Assembly: GCA_903943625.1 (NCBI GenBank)
Contig: CAJAPL010000047.1
Location: 1 to 8,798, forward strand
Length of the DNA: 8,798 nt
DNA from: an uncultured bacterium
GTDB lineage: Bacteria; Patescibacteriota; Gracilibacteria; Absconditabacterales; Absconditicoccaceae
Direction of reading: 5' to 3'
Part shown: piece by piece, positions 1 through 8,612 of the stretch
Numbering within the stretch: the stretch's first letter is position 1
Layout: every line of letters starts with the position of its first letter
Notes under the pieces: generated by a model
What the model was told of the DNA's origin: nothing
The model's input: the letters and a program-made list of their open reading frames with translations, nothing else
The model's database searches: none
Position numbers and translations under genes: made by a program

Positions 1-33
1 CCGATCTAGGATAGAATAAACAACATTTATTCC

Positions 34-156
34 TGGCGAGATTTAAAAGTAATTCTTATGTTTTAATTTTTTGTAATTAGTAATTCCTTCGGAAACTTAC
101 TTTTTTTCATCTTCAAAAAAGTAAGCAAAAATGCTAGTTCTTTACAAGACTCGCCA
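34..156. repeat. Imperfect terminal inverted repeat enclosing an inner hairpin
   Basis: TGGCGAG at 34-40 pairs exactly with CTCGCCA at 150-156. Pairing continues inward with gaps: TTT (42-44) with AAG (146-148), and AAAG (46-49) with CTTT (140-143). The hairpin at 96-125 lies inside. The 123-bp unit could be a small non-autonomous mobile element or a structured RNA. No target duplication is obvious. Confidence 0.4.
96..125. repeat. 11-bp perfect inverted repeat
   Basis: CTTACTTTTTT (96-106) is the exact reverse complement of AAAAAAGTAAG (115-125), with an 8-nt loop. The stem is AT-rich. It sits near the middle of the wider inverted repeat at 34-156. Confidence 0.65.
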
Positions 157-192
157 CCATTATTTCGTTTGCTTTTTTGTATGATCAGAGCT

Positions 193-224
193 CAAACAAC
201 CACCGCAATTGCGGGGAAGGTTTG
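193..224. repeat. GC-rich palindrome CCGCAATTGCGG within a longer imperfect hairpin
   Basis: The perfect 12-nt palindrome at 203-214 stands out in AT-rich DNA. CAAAC (193-197) and GTTTG (220-224) flank it and can extend the stem past mismatches. It lies about 75-105 nt after the RND stop. It may be a transcript-end structure, but no T-tract follows on the minus strand. Confidence 0.5.
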
Positions 225-297
225 CAAAGAACCAAATTACTAATTGTATTTTATGTCATTAAGAAACGTGTTCTATTTTTGGTAAAAAATTACTTAA

Positions 298-3200
298 TTA
301 TTCCACCTTCTCTTTATAATAATCTCTAGAAGTTAATCTAACAAATGCAGGTATATAAACCAATGTTATGAAAAATGATACGAGCAATCATCAGATAAAT
401 GCTATTGCCATAGAACCAAACATATCATCTTTGAATGCCAATATAAGCAATCATAATATTGTTGTTAATTTTGTAAGAAAGATTGGTACAAATCTGATCG
501 AAATAGATTTTCTAAAACTATCTAATGCCGACATGCCATCCCTTTCATAGAAATCTTTGAAATCTTCGATATGTATAATAGCTTGATTGACTCAGACTCA
601 CAGGACTCAAAATATTCAGATCTGAGCTGGGAAACTAAATGTATATCAGGTAATTGCCAATATGATAAGTGCTCATGATATAGAAAGAAAGATTGATGAA
701 ATAACGATTATCGGATATTTGATATTTTTAAATTGGACCACTAATATCAAAAACATAAGAAAAATACCTATTCACATACTTGTTCACAAATCCTTGGAAA
801 CAGCTTGTTGTTCCTCTATATCTGCTCATACTTCATATCTGACTCAATCAGGCAATGGATTGGATTTGATAATTTGATTGATCTTGGAAGTTATTTCTGA
901 AAGTGCAGTATTTGTGGTTTTGTCTGCTGTGATTTGAACCGCTTTAGAACCGTTTATTTTACTGATACCAGCGAGTTCTGGTTCAAGATATTTTTTCTGT
1001 AAAAGTTGTTGAAGATATATATTTCAGATTTTTTGATCGTCGATATTTCAAGCATAATCTATTAATCAAACCAATGGTATAGCATCTCTTCAAAATTCGT
1101 TGAATTCTTTGATGGTGATTCCATTGGGTTCGTATTCACCGTTTTGGATACCAGCAAACATAGTAGCAATAGACAAAGCACTAGAATTGAACTGCTTAAT
1201 CTTATTTGGGTCTAGAACGTATTTGAATCTTCCATTACCATATTCTAATGATGTAGATAAATTGAATACTCATGGAATCTGTCATATTAAAGGCATAATC
1301 TTGGCTATATATTTTCCTATTGCAGTATAATCATCTCCCACCAGATAAAATCAGATTGGCTTACTACCTGCTCATGGTCATCACTTGAGGGTAAGAGTAG
1401 ATATATCTTGAAGAAATTTATATTTAGGTTTGATAGTTTTGACGTAAGATTGAAGTTGTTCGTTCATGACATAGGATTTTATATTTCTGTCCTTTATAGG
1501 GACCAATTTAATGGAAAGACTAGCGATATTGCTGGGATCTTTTTGTCATTGTTGCAATCACAATGAACCTATACTAACTTCTATATATTCTATGGCTTTG
1601 CCATATTTCTGGTTAACATAAGATCAAACGTCTTGAGTAATGGTGTTTGTATATTCCTGATTTTGCATAGTAGAAATTCATGGTGTGTATTGCATATTGA
1701 TCCATATGTTTTCTGAATCAGAATTTCATAAGAAATCTATTTTGATTATTCCCATTCACATAAGAACAAATGCGAATATAAACAATAACCAGAAAATAGA
1801 CATAAGTCAGACGGACCCTTTCTTTTTTTGGTTCCTTTTATAGAAAAAATTTCACATCCTCTTACCTAAATGTTCAAGAAATATCATACTCTGTACCTCT
1901 TTGATTTTGGTTTTGGATAGAAATGTTGCAAACAATACTGGCAATATGATAAGTGAAACAAATAGTGAAATCGCAAGATTACTAGCCACGGTAAGTGGGA
2001 ATGGTTTCATAAACTCCCCGACCACTCATGACAATCCAAAATACATTGGAAGAAAAATAGCTATTGTAGTAAGTGTCCCAAATATTATAGGTCTGGCATA
2101 ATTTTTGAGCGAAAACTGTATAGCTCATCGGATATTTCAGGTCTCTCTGTATCATACGATTATTCATTGCGTGACAACTATCAGGTTGTCTATCATTATT
2201 CACAAAATTAATATCAATCCAAACGATACTATATTATTAAACGACGATCACTGAACTTTGAAGAATCAGAAATTGATTAGATAAACTAGGACAAAGGCCA
2301 ATAATATAATAAGTGACGGCCTAAATCACAAAAATACAAGTATAACCAAAAGTGCCAATAGTCAGGTTTCTAAAAAATTTTCGAAAAACAGATTATAGAT
2401 TCTCTTGATAGATTTTTCACTGGATTGAATTTCTATAACTTTCAAATCAGGATTCAGTTTTGAGTATTCTTGAATTTTATTCTTTAGATTTAATGTTACA
2501 TCATTTACATCGTATCATGGGACTTTTTTAACCTGGAAAGATATCGCATTGACCGTGTCTCAAGAGAAGAAAAGAAATGATTTTTGCTGAGATCCTTTAT
2601 ATCATAATTTAACAGTTGCTATGTCGGATATCCTAAGAAATTTTCATCATATATCAAATATTGCAAAATCTTTTACTTGCTGGATAATTTTATTGATATC
2701 GTTTTCGTAGGTACTTACTTCGAAAGAATAAAGGCTCCCCTGGATCTGTTTTTTATCTGTTGGTAATTTGATAAATGAAGATCTAAGCTGTCAGATAATC
2801 ATCGATATGTCGAGATTATTTTCCGCAAGTTTTGCAAAATCAAAATTTATTTTGATGGTTTTGGTTGGCTTACCTATTATAGAAACATCTGATACTCATT
2901 TGACTGATTTGATATCATCTTCTAGTGGGGCTACTCTAGGATATAAAGTTTCAAGTGGATTTTTACTAGCTATGGAAAAAACATACATAGGCGAATCACT
3001 AATATCTACCTTTTTTACAGTAGGATATTTAACGTCACTTGGTAATGTAGAATAAATCTGATCTATTGCAGATTTGATATCATTGATTGCGTCATTATTA
3101 TTTTTCTGTATCATAAATTCCAAAGTTATAACCGCAAAGTTGTAGCTTGTCGTGGAGGTTACCTTTTTGAGAAGATTGATAGATTTAAATTTCTGTTCAA

Positions 3201-3393
3201 GTTTACTAGTAACCTGTTCTTCTATGGTTTTTGAATCAGCTCATGGATAGGTAACAATAATGTTATAATACGGAATATTTACAGAAGGAGTAACTTCTTT
3301 GGTAATCGTCATCAAACTATAAAATCAATACAGACCAAGACATACAGTAAGTATTATGATTACAAGTTTATTCTGTTTAAGAAATTTTATCAT
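298..3393 (-). CDS. RND-superfamily inner-membrane transporter (AcrB/HAE-like)
   Basis: RND pumps are trimeric membrane proteins that move substrates outward using the proton gradient. The 1031-aa length matches AcrB-type pumps. The layout is a duplicated one: TM1 (about 8-28), a large porter domain with YPGADSKTIEEQV at 49-61, TM2-6 (338-492), TM7 (528-549), a second porter domain, and TM8-12 (873-1017). The TM4 motif reads GIMIDNLIVV, where AcrB has two adjacent Asp; here there is Asp402 then Asn403. TM10 reads GVNQAIIHIEDF, with Asn936 in place of the relay Lys. Arg967 and Thr974 in TM11 are kept. About 50 glycines are TGA; the stop is TAA. It starts 30 nt after the M23 gene and is the last gene of the cluster; the partner adaptor is encoded at 4257-6125. 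A drug, lipid or metabolite could be the substrate; nothing here decides it. No clear terminator directly follows. Confidence 0.93.
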
Positions 3394-3423
3394 TATTGGC
3401 TGTGTAAATATTTTAAATACTAA

Positions 3424-4188
3424 CTATCCTGTAAATCTTGCTTGCAAACTCCTGAAACCGTACTTATTTTTAGGATCTAGATCTCAACGAAAAATTATAA
3501 AGTGTAAATGATCCCTATCTGTCCATCCGGTCTTACCTACTTTACCTATAATATCTCAGACTTTTACTGGCAATCATTTTTCTCATTTGGAAATCGCATC
3601 TAAAAGAGCCCTCTGTGAGAATCCGCTTTTTGTTACTGATCATTGCGATAAATGAATATATTGTGAAAATTCCTTTGTTCAATCTGCACAATCATGTTCA
3701 ATCGTAACTAAATTAGCACAATCTGCGTAACTTTGGTCGGGTCACCACTCAGAGGAATCATCCTTTATTTTTATAATTGTTCATGACCTCGCAGCAGTAA
3801 CTATTGTCCCGTCTGGGACCAAAAAATCTATCGCATATATAAACGCCTTTTTATGCGACTCTGGGCTTTTGCATGTCAGAAACGGACCGATTTGTTTCAA
3901 TTGATTTTTAGGAGTTATGGGCTTTTGAGCGGCAAGTTCTTCTCATTTAGATAAAGTGTCACCATCAGGGACCAATGGTAGTCTATAAGCTAATTTATGG
4001 GTCTCGTTGTTTTCTCGATATTTATTTCTATGGATTATTGAGGATAGCGATGTTTGTGTGTCGTCTTTTAAATTTATCAATTCTTGAGGAAGATTTTTTA
4101 GAACACTAAAAATATATGTAGGCAATAAAATTAATGTCTTGCTATGGGATTTTGGTGATGCCTGTAATTTATCAGATTGTTGATTCAT
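3424..4188 (-). CDS. M23-family zinc metallopeptidase (peptidoglycan endopeptidase)
   Basis: M23 (lysostaphin/LytM-type) enzymes cut peptide cross-links of peptidoglycan using one zinc ion. The 254-aa product has the full set of ligands: His112 and Asp121 (SHKKAFIYAIDFLVPDGT), His179 in QYIHLS, and His227/His229 in the HLHF motif. It also has the surrounding PDGTIVTAARSGTI and VKVGDIIGKVG beta-strand motifs. Residues 1-100 are a poorly conserved lead region. A weak hydrophobic stretch (TLILLPTYIFSVL, about 18-30) might anchor or export it, but no classical signal peptide is evident. Nine glycines are TGA; the stop is TAG. The gene lies between the adaptor (68 nt upstream) and the RND pump (30 nt downstream), all in one direction, so it is probably co-transcribed. 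Its likely role is local opening of the cell's own wall for the complex, or attack on another cell's wall. An in-frame ATG at 4200 would add four residues. Confidence 0.88.
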
Positions 4189-4193
4189 AAAAA

Positions 4194-4197
4194 CTCC
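4194..4197 (-). promoter_or_regulatory. Shine-Dalgarno GGAG deciding the start of the M23 gene
   Basis: GGAG lies 5 nt before the ATG at 4188. An in-frame ATG at 4200 is four codons further upstream, but it has only ATTTATTTCTTTATC before it and would place the GGAG inside the coding region. I therefore prefer the ATG at 4188. It is the only clear Shine-Dalgarno match among the five complete genes in the window. Confidence 0.55.
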
Positions 4198-4256
4198 CAT
4201 GATAAAGAAATAAATTTAATTTGTTTGGCTTATATATGACTGGAGATTAATAATCA

Positions 4257-6125
4257 TTATTTGAGTATAATATTCCCAATTTTAAGCCCAGATAGAACTT
4301 GTATATATCCATTATCAATGTCTCATACTTGGATTTTTTTATCAAATGCTGCTGATTGTCATTGTGCATTCGATACTTTTACATAAACATAATATCAATC
4401 AAGTTTGGGTTGGACATAATCCAGTGGAATCATAATATTTCATGTAGAACTAGACTCTAATTGTAATCATATACCAATCCTCTGTCATTCTATAAGATCT
4501 AAATTTGTCGAAGTAATTTCGTAAGTATAATTTTGTGTGACGCTATCCATATATGGAAGTTGATACTCAATCTGTGATTCTCAAAGCTTCTTATCTCAAT
4601 CTAGAAAAACTATTTTCTGCCCTATATTTAATTGATATGGAGAAAAAATTTGGATTTTGATTGCGTTATTATCTACTGGCACAACCTGGCAAAGCATTGT
4701 ATTGGGATTTACTTTATTTAACTGAGTTGCTTGTTTATTCTTTATAATTCAATTTATTGGAGATTTGATAACTTCTCATCCTAAATTGTTTGCAAGTAAT
4801 TCGTAATTTTGAGCCAGAGTCAAATATTGGCTTTGCAATTGTCATAGTTGGATTGATTTGGTGTTGTCAGAATTTTGAATCTGTTTTGATATACTGGTAG
4901 TAGATAATTCTAAATTGTTTAGTTGTGATTTCATACTATTAATATTGGAATCAAATGTCAGATCTGCAGATGGGGTTTTGTTATCATCCATAGTATCGAT
5001 ATTATTCTCTAGACTATTAATCTGTGCATCATAGTTTACCAATGTGGTATGGTAAGCAGATGCTAGAGTTTGAAAATTTGTTTTATAAGTTTGCATTGCT
5101 GTAGCATATGCCGAGAACATAGTATAAAAGGTCTCTATCGATGGTCAGCTTACTGATGTCTGTGGTAGTGATGTCGAGGCTAAGGAAGCGTCTACAGCCT
5201 GAGAAGCTAAAGAAAATAATTTTGAAAGATCGTTGATATATTGTAGTAAATCATCATCAGTCATAGACAACATATTATCTAATTTAGAGTTTAATCAATT
5301 AAAATCTGATTTTACTTGAGATTTTAAATTAATATTTTTGGCCGATAGTGATGATTCGTAAGTAGCATTTGATGTTGTATCTGTAATACCAAAAGTATCA
5401 TCTAATTTTCTCATAGAATCTGTAATTGCAGTTTTGAGTTGTTGTTTGAAGCTATCTATATTGGAATTGAGCTTTGATAAATCTATATTCTGAGATTGTT
5501 GTAATAAATCAAGCTGCTTATCCATATTATCTTGTGTAACCTTCATATCATCTGAACTTAAATCTTTTTGGTTCTCTAGATTTTCTAGATTATCTCGGAA
5601 TAGTAAATAATTTCTTTGACTGACTTCTTCTTGTTGTTTGAGTAAATCTGTCTGAATATCTAAGCTATTTTGAGTGTGTGAAATAATATCATTGAGATTA
5701 TCTATTTGTTTTTTGACGTAAGATAACTGAATATTAGAGTTTTGAGTGCTCACATCATCTGATGGTGAGATATGGAAAAGCATTTCTCAAGCAAAAACTT
5801 TTCTTCATGGCTGACAATTCTCATATGAGATAGTTCATCAAACTGAATTAGTTACATTGATAAGATTGTCGGACACTACCACTCAATAAACTTTTTCATC
5901 TGTAGTTAAATCGTTTTGCACTACATACTCCTGTGTAAATATATTTTTTGAGGAACTAGTATTATCTTCTACTGTGGAATCGCCGGATCTGCTCATAATA
6001 GCAAAAACAACCAATACCATAAGTCATATAATAAGTATATATTTTAATCGTTTCCGTATCTTGGAAAACGAGGACTCTTCCTCATATTCTTCTTCGTAAA
6101 TTTCTTCTTCTATATAATCTGTCAT
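4257..6125 (-). CDS. RND-type membrane fusion (periplasmic adaptor) protein with very long coiled coil
   Basis: This 622-aa protein has the layout of HlyD/AcrA-type adaptors, which join an inner-membrane pump to the rest of an export path. Residues 1-24 are an acidic cytoplasmic head (EEEIYEEEYEEESS). A membrane anchor spans about 29-45 after a basic patch (KIRKRLK). The first half of the lipoyl-like domain is at about 94-120 (GGTISYENCQPGRKVFAGEM). A region of about 320 residues (125-445), rich in Gln, Asn, Leu and Asp and predicted coiled coil, follows. The second lipoyl half (GGEVIKSPINGIIKN) is at 449-463, then beta-barrel and membrane-proximal parts to the end. AcrA-like proteins are usually near 400 aa with a shorter hairpin, so the extra length is in the coiled coil. 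About 19 glycines are TGA, including most of the lipoyl ones; the stop is TAA. The M23 gene follows after 68 nt and the RND pump after that. Family assignment rests on domain order; the exact substrate is unknown. Confidence 0.85.
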
Positions 6126-6159
6126 TGTTATGTGAAAAATATTTAAATTGGGGGGAATT

Positions 6160-6198
6160 AATATATATTTTTGATATAGAAAATCAAGGTTTTGTCAA
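6160..6198 (-). promoter_or_regulatory. Candidate promoter of the adaptor-peptidase-RND cluster
   Basis: On the minus strand a perfect -35 box TTGACA occupies 6198-6193. The best -10 partner at normal spacing is TATCAA (6176-6171, 16-nt spacer). An alternative pair is TTGATT with TATATT at 6165-6160. Either gives a leader of roughly 30-40 nt before the ATG at 6125. The leader contains a run of six C (6155-6150), unusual in this AT-rich DNA, and no Shine-Dalgarno sequence. The 141-nt gap upstream supports an independent start for the three-gene cluster. Confidence 0.45.
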
Positions 6199-6206
6199 GA
6201 TAAACA

Positions 6207-6231
6207 AACGTAAAAGTGCAGCAACGTAAAA
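6207..6231. repeat. Short direct repeat AACGTAAAA, 16-nt period
   Basis: AACGTAAAA occurs at 6207-6215 and again at 6223-6231 on the plus strand, a spacing of about one and a half helical turns. The second copy lies inside the hairpin at 6222-6237, whose other arm repeats the AACGT core in inverted orientation. The cluster sits directly upstream of the -35 candidate at 6193-6198, a place where an activator or repressor could bind. The function is inferred from position only. Confidence 0.35.
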
Positions 6232-6237
6232 ACGTTG
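6222..6237 (-). repeat. Perfect 6-bp hairpin between the two transcription units
   Basis: CAACGT and ACGTTG pair around a 4-nt loop, 30 nt past the stop of the upstream membrane protein. No immediate T-tract follows on the minus strand (next bases CTGCACTTTT), so it is a poor intrinsic terminator. It could be a weak terminator, an mRNA 3' end stabiliser, or an operator, since it lies just upstream of the TTGACA box. Confidence 0.5.
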
Positions 6238-6266
6238 AATGTTGGCTATCTTTATTAAAAAATCAT

Positions 6267-7121
6267 TTATTTCACTTTTTTTAATTTTGTGGCTGTATGT
6301 TTGGGATGAGATACTTTATGTCCCGCCTTATGTATTTCTTTATGATGAGCAGGTGTATGGGTAGAAGTATGATGTTGCACTTTGTGGTGTAATCTCTTTT
6401 TGAGTGGTCTGTAATGGAAAATATATCGCAAAGCGTGAGAAAATCATAAGAAAATAATTATAAATCAGATTCGTAAGTTTTGATATAAGATACCAAATCA
6501 GAGTTTCATATTTATTGAATATATCTGTGGTATTAAATAGCTTAATATAATAATAGCATATCAGACAAAGCTTATGAAAAGCAATGAATTCCAAGTCTTT
6601 TTGTGGACATTGTGATGCATCAACTCTCGATATGTAAGGAAATAACTGATGAAATATAGACACATGATAGCCACTACTGATCGGAATACAAATTCTCTCT
6701 GAGAGAGAATTTTTTCTTCCTTTATTACCTGGACTAAAATTTCTTTCTGTTGAGGGGACGCTGGATAAAAGTTTTGTAATCATCTAGCGATTTCTTTTAT
6801 ATCATCTATTTTTATTCAATGAATTGCTTGTAGATCTGAAACATCATCTAGTTCTTGTACTTGAAATTTATTGAGATAATATTCGCTGATTTTTTGCGCC
6901 AAGACTTTTGAATCTATGCCGTAGATTGTAGCCGTTTCTAAGATACTTTTGCTCTGTAGATATTCATTGGGAACATCTATTGTAAGAGTAACTACTGCTG
7001 ACTGTGGTCAGGTTTTTATATCATTTAATGCTTCTCCAGTTTCACTTCAAGTTTGAGCGAAAGTAAATCAAAGAGACAAAACTAAAGACAGCAAACTGAA
7101 TGTAAAAAAAGTTTTTTTCAT
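6267..7121 (-). CDS. Unrecognised secreted/membrane protein with three TM helices and a His/Lys-rich tail
   Basis: The 284-aa product is not one I recognise. Residues 1-23 form a signal peptide (MKKTFF, a hydrophobic core, then FAQ). Residues 24-140 are a polar, mostly helical domain, which should be outside the membrane. Three hydrophobic helices follow at about 145-164, 178-200 and 207-236. Residues 237-284 form a strongly basic tail with many histidines (HHKVQHH, PAHHKEIHKAGH), ending KLKKVK. Basic residues after the third helix suggest that this tail is cytoplasmic, where it could bind metal or nucleic acid (inference only). Nine glycines are TGA; the stop is TAA. The gene starts 33 nt after gatA stops and probably shares its transcript. 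No Shine-Dalgarno is seen. A different-frame open reading frame at 6340-6783 is a shadow of this gene. Confidence 0.85.
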
Positions 7122-7154
7122 CTGAAATTTTTACTATTTTAAAAATATTAGACA

Positions 7155-8564
7155 CTATAAATTTTTCTCTATCCATTCTCAAAGATCTAGAATTTTTTTC
7201 TCCTCTCGGACGTTTCACATCAATTGTATGCCAACTGGCATCTCCTCTCCTCTATCGTTAATAGTTCATATGGGGACTGATATCGCTGGTAGTCATCACA
7301 TATTTGCAGATACGGTATATATATCAGCTAAATACATTTTGAGCGGATCTGATTTTTCTCAAAATTTCCAAGCTACCTCTGGTGAAGTCGGCATGATAAT
7401 AATATCGTATGATGAATATATTTTATTAAAATCAGATTTTAATTGATCTCTTGCTTTTTGAGCTTTGAGATAATATCATTCATAGTTTTCGCTACTAAGG
7501 ACGAATGTCCCCAGAAGTATTCTTCTCTTAGCTTCTTCGCCAAATCATTCTGACCTAATCTTGGAGTAATAGTCTGACATACTATCGAAACTCACAGTTT
7601 CTTCTTGCAAACCAAATTTGATACCGTCAAATCTAGCTAGGTTGGTGCTGACTTCTGCAGGCATTAGAGTGTAGTATATGGGTACCGCATATGCCAATGG
7701 AGGAATCGAAATTTCATCTACTTGAAATCATGCAGATTTGAGTTTTTCTATTGTTTCAATAAATTTTGATTTGACTTTGGGATCCAATCAATCATTAAAA
7801 ACTTCTTTTGGCAATGCTATTTTAAGTTTTTTTGGATCGGAATATTCTAGGAAATCAATCTTATCCGCCCTAGGGTCACTCTGAGAATCTTGTGGGTCAA
7901 AGCCAGATACCGCTGACAATAAAATCCTAGCATCTCCAACAGTTTTGGTGAAGGTCCCTACTTGATCAAAACTAGATGTCATAGATTGTACTCAATATCT
8001 AGATATTCTACCATATGTGGGTTTGAGTCAGACAATACCACAAAACGATGCTGGCTGACGGACACTTCATCAAGTATCGGTCCCGAGCGCTGCTATACAA
8101 GAATCAGACGCAACGGCTGCGGCGGATCATCATGAGGTTCATCCGGGGACACGTTCTTTTCAATGAATATTGGTCGTATTTCAGAAATATGAGTTTTCAG
8201 TAGATGATCACATTGCAAATTCATCCATATTGGTTTTGCCTATCATGAGTCATCAATTTTTTTCAAGATTTAGAAAACATGTTGCACTGTATGGTGAGAT
8301 ATAATTTTCAAGCATATGAGATCAGCAAGATGAGATATATCATTTAGTTAGAATAATATCTTTGATTCATATCGGAGCCGAATGTAGCATTCTAGAACTG
8401 AAGTTTTCTAAATTATCTGAAACATATTGTTCATGAAATCTAATAAATGAAAAATAACTCTGATTTAATTTTTGAGCTTTATCAAAATAATATTTAACTA
8501 CATTACTGGGGGATAATTTTCAACTTTGCACTCAGTCGATGTATTGCTTAAGAGTCAGATTCAT
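7155..8564 (-). CDS. gatA: Glu-tRNA(Gln)/Asp-tRNA(Asn) amidotransferase subunit A
   Basis: GatA is the glutaminase/amidase subunit of the cytoplasmic GatCAB complex. It frees ammonia from glutamine so that GatB can convert mischarged Glu-tRNA(Gln) or Asp-tRNA(Asn) to the amide. The 469-aa length is typical of the family. The N-terminus (LTLKQYIDGVQSGKLSP) aligns with normal GatA starts. The amidase signature is clear: Lys68 in IGIKD, PGGTSGGSAAAVA at 140-152, and the nucleophile Ser167 in GTDTGGSVRQPA. The C-terminal GGLPAISVP and MPVGIQLMG motifs are also present. 27 of 41 glycines are TGA, including most of those in the catalytic motifs, and the stop is TAG. One oddity: the expected cis-serine of the Ser-cisSer-Lys triad appears as Thr143. 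gatB and gatC are not in the window. The gene is preceded by a terminator and promoter candidate and followed by a membrane protein after 33 nt. An amidase acting on another substrate is possible but less likely. Confidence 0.95.
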
Positions 8565-8612
8565 AATAAACGCAGTAGCATAAAAATGTAAAAGCGGACA
8601 GAAATCTTTTTG

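Larger units (their letters stand above)
1..297. other. Non-coding stretch downstream of the RND gene
   Basis: I see no convincing gene here. The minus strand has short stop-free frames (about 30-55 codons) when TGA is read as Gly, but none has a good start, Shine-Dalgarno or recognisable product. The stretch is AT-rich with several inverted repeats, listed separately. No tRNA cloverleaf with a proper T-loop could be built. No simple hairpin plus T-tract terminator follows the RND stop. Confidence 0.6.

Noticed and set aside
35..159. tRNA-like ends: GGCGAG near 35 and CTCGCCACCA near 150-159
   Set aside because: The span of about 124 nt is too long for a normal tRNA, the T-loop lacks the TTCRA pattern, and there is no anticodon arm at the right place.
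66..235. Minus-strand stop-free stretch of about 55 codons with TGA as Gly
   Set aside because: No ATG near its beginning, no Shine-Dalgarno, strong inverted repeats inside it, and a product without recognisable features.
662..1330. Plus-strand open frames at 662-877 and 1100-1330 (and similar at 368-550, 1901-2101, 2768-3055)
   Set aside because: They lie antisense to the RND gene, which has full-length family motifs in its own frame. Their translations show no recognisable features.
1982..2203. 73-aa minus-strand frame in another phase
   Set aside because: It overlaps TM4-TM6 of the RND protein in the wrong frame and breaks the membrane-helix pattern seen in the correct frame.
6340..6783. 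147-aa open frame on the minus strand
   Set aside because: It overlaps the membrane-protein gene 6267-7121 in another frame. The longer gene has a signal peptide, clear membrane helices and a Gly-consistent use of TGA; this frame has none of these.
7228..7446. Plus-strand open frame
   Set aside because: Antisense to the conserved C-terminal part of GatA; a chance frame.
298..8564. Genes broken by nonsense mutations (pseudogenes) under the standard code
   Set aside because: Only TGA interrupts the frames, never TAA or TAG, and TGA falls at conserved glycines; recoding explains this far better than decay.
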